Shown here in pieces: positions 61,885 through 64,000 of a DNA stretch of 64,000 nucleotides; position 1 is the stretch's first letter; every line of letters begins with the position of its first letter. Source of the DNA: Berghia stephanieae (lineage: Eukaryota > Mollusca > Gastropoda > Nudibranchia > Aeolidiidae); NCBI GenBank assembly GCA_034508935.3, contig CM067443.1:97054373-97118372 (forward strand), written 5' to 3'. The translations under genes were made by a program, and so were the position numbers. The notes below the pieces were generated by a model. The model saw only the letters and a program-made list of their open reading frames with translations, ran no database searches and was not told where the DNA came from.

Positions 61885-62000
61885 GGCATGGTAGTTTTTT
61901 GCATCACGTGCGGCCATGACGCGACACAAAAATAATGCAAAAAATCCTTGAGTCTGCAGCTCTTTACATTTTTTTTTGTGCAAATTTTCGAGATTTTATA
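61885..62000 (+). repeat. Unclassified repeat of the CATGGCxGTTTTTTTGCA family
   Basis: GGCATGGTAGTTTTTTGCAT, GTGCGGCCATGACGCGAC and GCAAATTTTCGAGATTTTAT match the head and tail of the copy at 37010-37175. Confidence 0.5.
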
Positions 62001-62067
62001 AGAGTGTGAGAGTAGCTTCCGTCAATTGTGCAGGCCTATTTGTTTTTGGAATGGATTTTTTGCACTG

Positions 62068-62556
62068 TAACAAGTGGGAAATGAACCTGGGTGCACTGGG
62101 ACTATAGGATATAATAACCAGTGGAGAGCAAACCCAGGACTTTGAGATGTGAACATCGGTGGGGAGTAAACCTGTACCCACTTTTTAGATAGATACCCAG
62201 AACACTCAAGTGGATTGCAGCCAGGAGTGAATCCGAACTATGTAGGGTGGACATTAGTAGGGAGTGAATATGGGATTGCTACATAAGTGAGAAGTAAATC
62301 TGGGACTATGGATGTTGAAACCTACGGAGAGTAAAACCAGGACTGTGAGATATGGACACCTGAGAAGAGTAAACTTGTATTTTTGGGATAAGGACACCAG
62401 TGAAAAGTGAATCTGGGACTATGGGAGGTGGACATCACTGGGAGTGATTATGGAACCACAGAATATGGACGCCAGTGGGAAGTGAACCTGGAACTGTGGG
62501 AGGTGGTTACTCGTGGGGAATGAACCCGGGACTATGGGAGGTGAACACCAGTGTTG
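62068..62556. repeat. Degenerate minisatellite, roughly 40-45-bp unit
   Basis: About eleven units on the pattern CCAGTGGGAAGTGAACCTGG then GACTATGGGAGGTGGACA, with heavy divergence at the left and closer units at the right. Confidence 0.75.
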
Positions 62557-62781
62557 TGCTTCGAACAAATGTTCGATCACCATTAGCTGTTGTTACTCAA
62601 GGTTGACCTGTCCGTCTTTGATCCCTCGCATTCCATTTTATTGTTAACTTTGCGATAATAGAATAGCAGTTAGCTCTAACAGTGAATATGGCAAAGTAGA
62701 CGGACTCTCTCTTTGAGGCCCAGTTTCTGCATGTTTTTGAGGGAGTAAAAGAATTAAAACCAAAGTAATTACAAAATAATT

Positions 62782-63312
62782 CCCTGGGTGTGGTTCCTAA
62801 CCTCCCATAGTGGGCAGGGGGGAACATACTGTGTCTTCTGTCCCCTTATATCTGTTTTCCAACATGCTTTCTGTCTTTGTCTTGGAATGAGATTACTTGG
62901 TTTTGTCCTGGCCCTGGCCGGAGTCCTAGCTGGGAGGGAAACAGTCAAATGCATAGTTATTGTTTTGGAGGTGATTTTTTTTTCCTTGTAAATCATCTCT
63001 CTGTTATGTATTATTATATTTTTATTTTGAATTTATAATGTAAGCATTTGAGTGTATTCCTCTTTGTTGGATTTTGTGCTTGTGTCCGGATGAGACTTAT
63101 AGGTGATCTCAAACTAAGTACACTGATGGTATGCTCTTGGAATCTACATCTGATCCCTATTTGTTCCCAGTTCCCCTTTGTCTTACTTTTTCTTGGGTGC
63201 TTTAATTGTAATTCTAGAACTTTTTACTATCCCATTTTCTTCCTTTTTACTGGCGCTGATATGACCTAAATGTGTTGCAAGCGCCGTAAAACCCTTAAAA
63301 ACAAAAACAAAC
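62782..63312 (+). mobile_element. Repeat family T, full-length copy
   Basis: Starts CCCTGGGTGTGGTTCCTAAC and ends GCAAGCGCCGTAAAACCC, then TTAAAAACAAAAACAAAC. This is the best full-length reference in the window; no coding frame. Confidence 0.85.
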
Positions 63313-63524
63313 AAAATAATTCCACAAAGATAACATTTTTTGTTTAAAACCACAGATAACTAGTAAACATTAGAAGACAACATGGTGAGTTTCAATCAGG
63401 GCATGTTGGTGAGAAAGGGTTCCATTTCGAGAATTTAAGAACTTGCGTTTTCACGATTGTCCCTGTAACATTTTTATAATTCTTTCTTTGCGTCATTTCC
63501 GATGTCGAAATATCAAGTTGTCTT

Positions 63525-64000
63525 ACAACTCCCATAGTGGCAGGGAGATACATACTGTGTCTTCTATCCCCCTATGTCTGTTTTCCCACATGCTTTCTGT
63601 CTTTGTCTTGGAATGAGATTACTTGGTTTTGTCCTGGCCCCGGCTGGGAGAGAAAGAGTCAAATGTATAGTTAGTTTTGGGAGATGATATTTTTTTCCTT
63701 GTAAATCATCTCTCTGTTATGCACAGTACTATGTTTTGTTTATGTATTATGTATTTGTAAACATTTGAGTGTTTTCCTCTTAGTAGGTAGGGACCTGTGC
63801 TTGTGTCTGGATGAGACTTTTAGGTGATCTCAAACTAAGTACACCGATAGTGTGCTCTTGGAATCTACATCTATTCCCTATTTTAACCAATTCCCCTTTG
63901 TCTGCCTATTCTTGGATGCTATAATTGTAATTCTAGAACTTTTTACTATCCCATTTTCTTCCTTTTTACTGGCGCTGATATGACCTTAATGTGTTGCAAG
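63525..64000 (+). mobile_element. Repeat family T copy, running off the right edge
   Basis: Starts at ACTCCCATAGTGGCAGGG, slightly inside the family 5' end, and continues to GACCTTAATGTGTTGCAAG at the window end. Confidence 0.8.

Overview
The window is nuclear DNA from an animal. It is AT-rich, with GT-AG introns, long introns full of repeats, and dense microsatellites. The mix of tRNA-headed SINEs, several LINE clades, Penelope-like remnants and pogo/Tigger-type elements suggests an invertebrate, probably marine. I cannot fix the phylum from this sequence alone.

Three protein-coding genes can be assembled exon by exon with phases that agree at every junction. Gene A (+, about 2402-16692) is the 3' part of a gene I do not recognise. 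It has a partly ordered exon, two tandemly duplicated 51-nt cassette exons, a 1048-nt low-complexity exon, and a short last exon after a 7.1-kb intron full of repeats. Sorbitol dehydrogenase (SORD; -, 33501-20548) is complete: 9 coding exons, 350 residues. It keeps all four structural-zinc cysteines, three of which the human enzyme has lost. RMND5 (+, 38417-60228) is complete: the RING-type subunit of the CTLH/GID ubiquitin ligase. Its last coding exon, which supplies the final zinc ligands and the C-terminus, is present twice in tandem, each copy with its own acceptor and stop. The three genes do not form a pathway.

Layout: 1-1857 is an antisense LINE running off the left edge. 2.4-16.7 kb is gene A with SINEs, a Penelope-like fragment, a 186-bp palindrome, a mariner remnant and nested LINE/SINE insertions. 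16.7-20.5 kb is intergenic with two transposon copies. 20.5-33.5 kb is SORD; its introns hold a tRNA SINE, LINE fragments and a pogo-like element with a second transposon inside. 33.5-38.4 kb is intergenic repeats. 38.4-60.2 kb is RMND5; intron 1 carries a 67-bp palindrome-rich minisatellite and three TIR elements, intron 3 a LINE and a pogo-like copy, and intron 8 (8 kb) a LINE inserted into another LINE plus a Tigger-like element ending just upstream of the duplicated exons. 60.2-64 kb is 3' flank with local tandem repeats and two copies of a roughly 520-bp repeat family (repeat T) found at least nine times in the window.

The points most worth following up are the duplicated RMND5 terminal exon, the duplicated cassette exons of gene A, hammerhead-ribozyme-like cores in two Penelope-type ends, and a 338-349-bp putative SINE family present as two full-length copies with perfect 13-bp target duplications.
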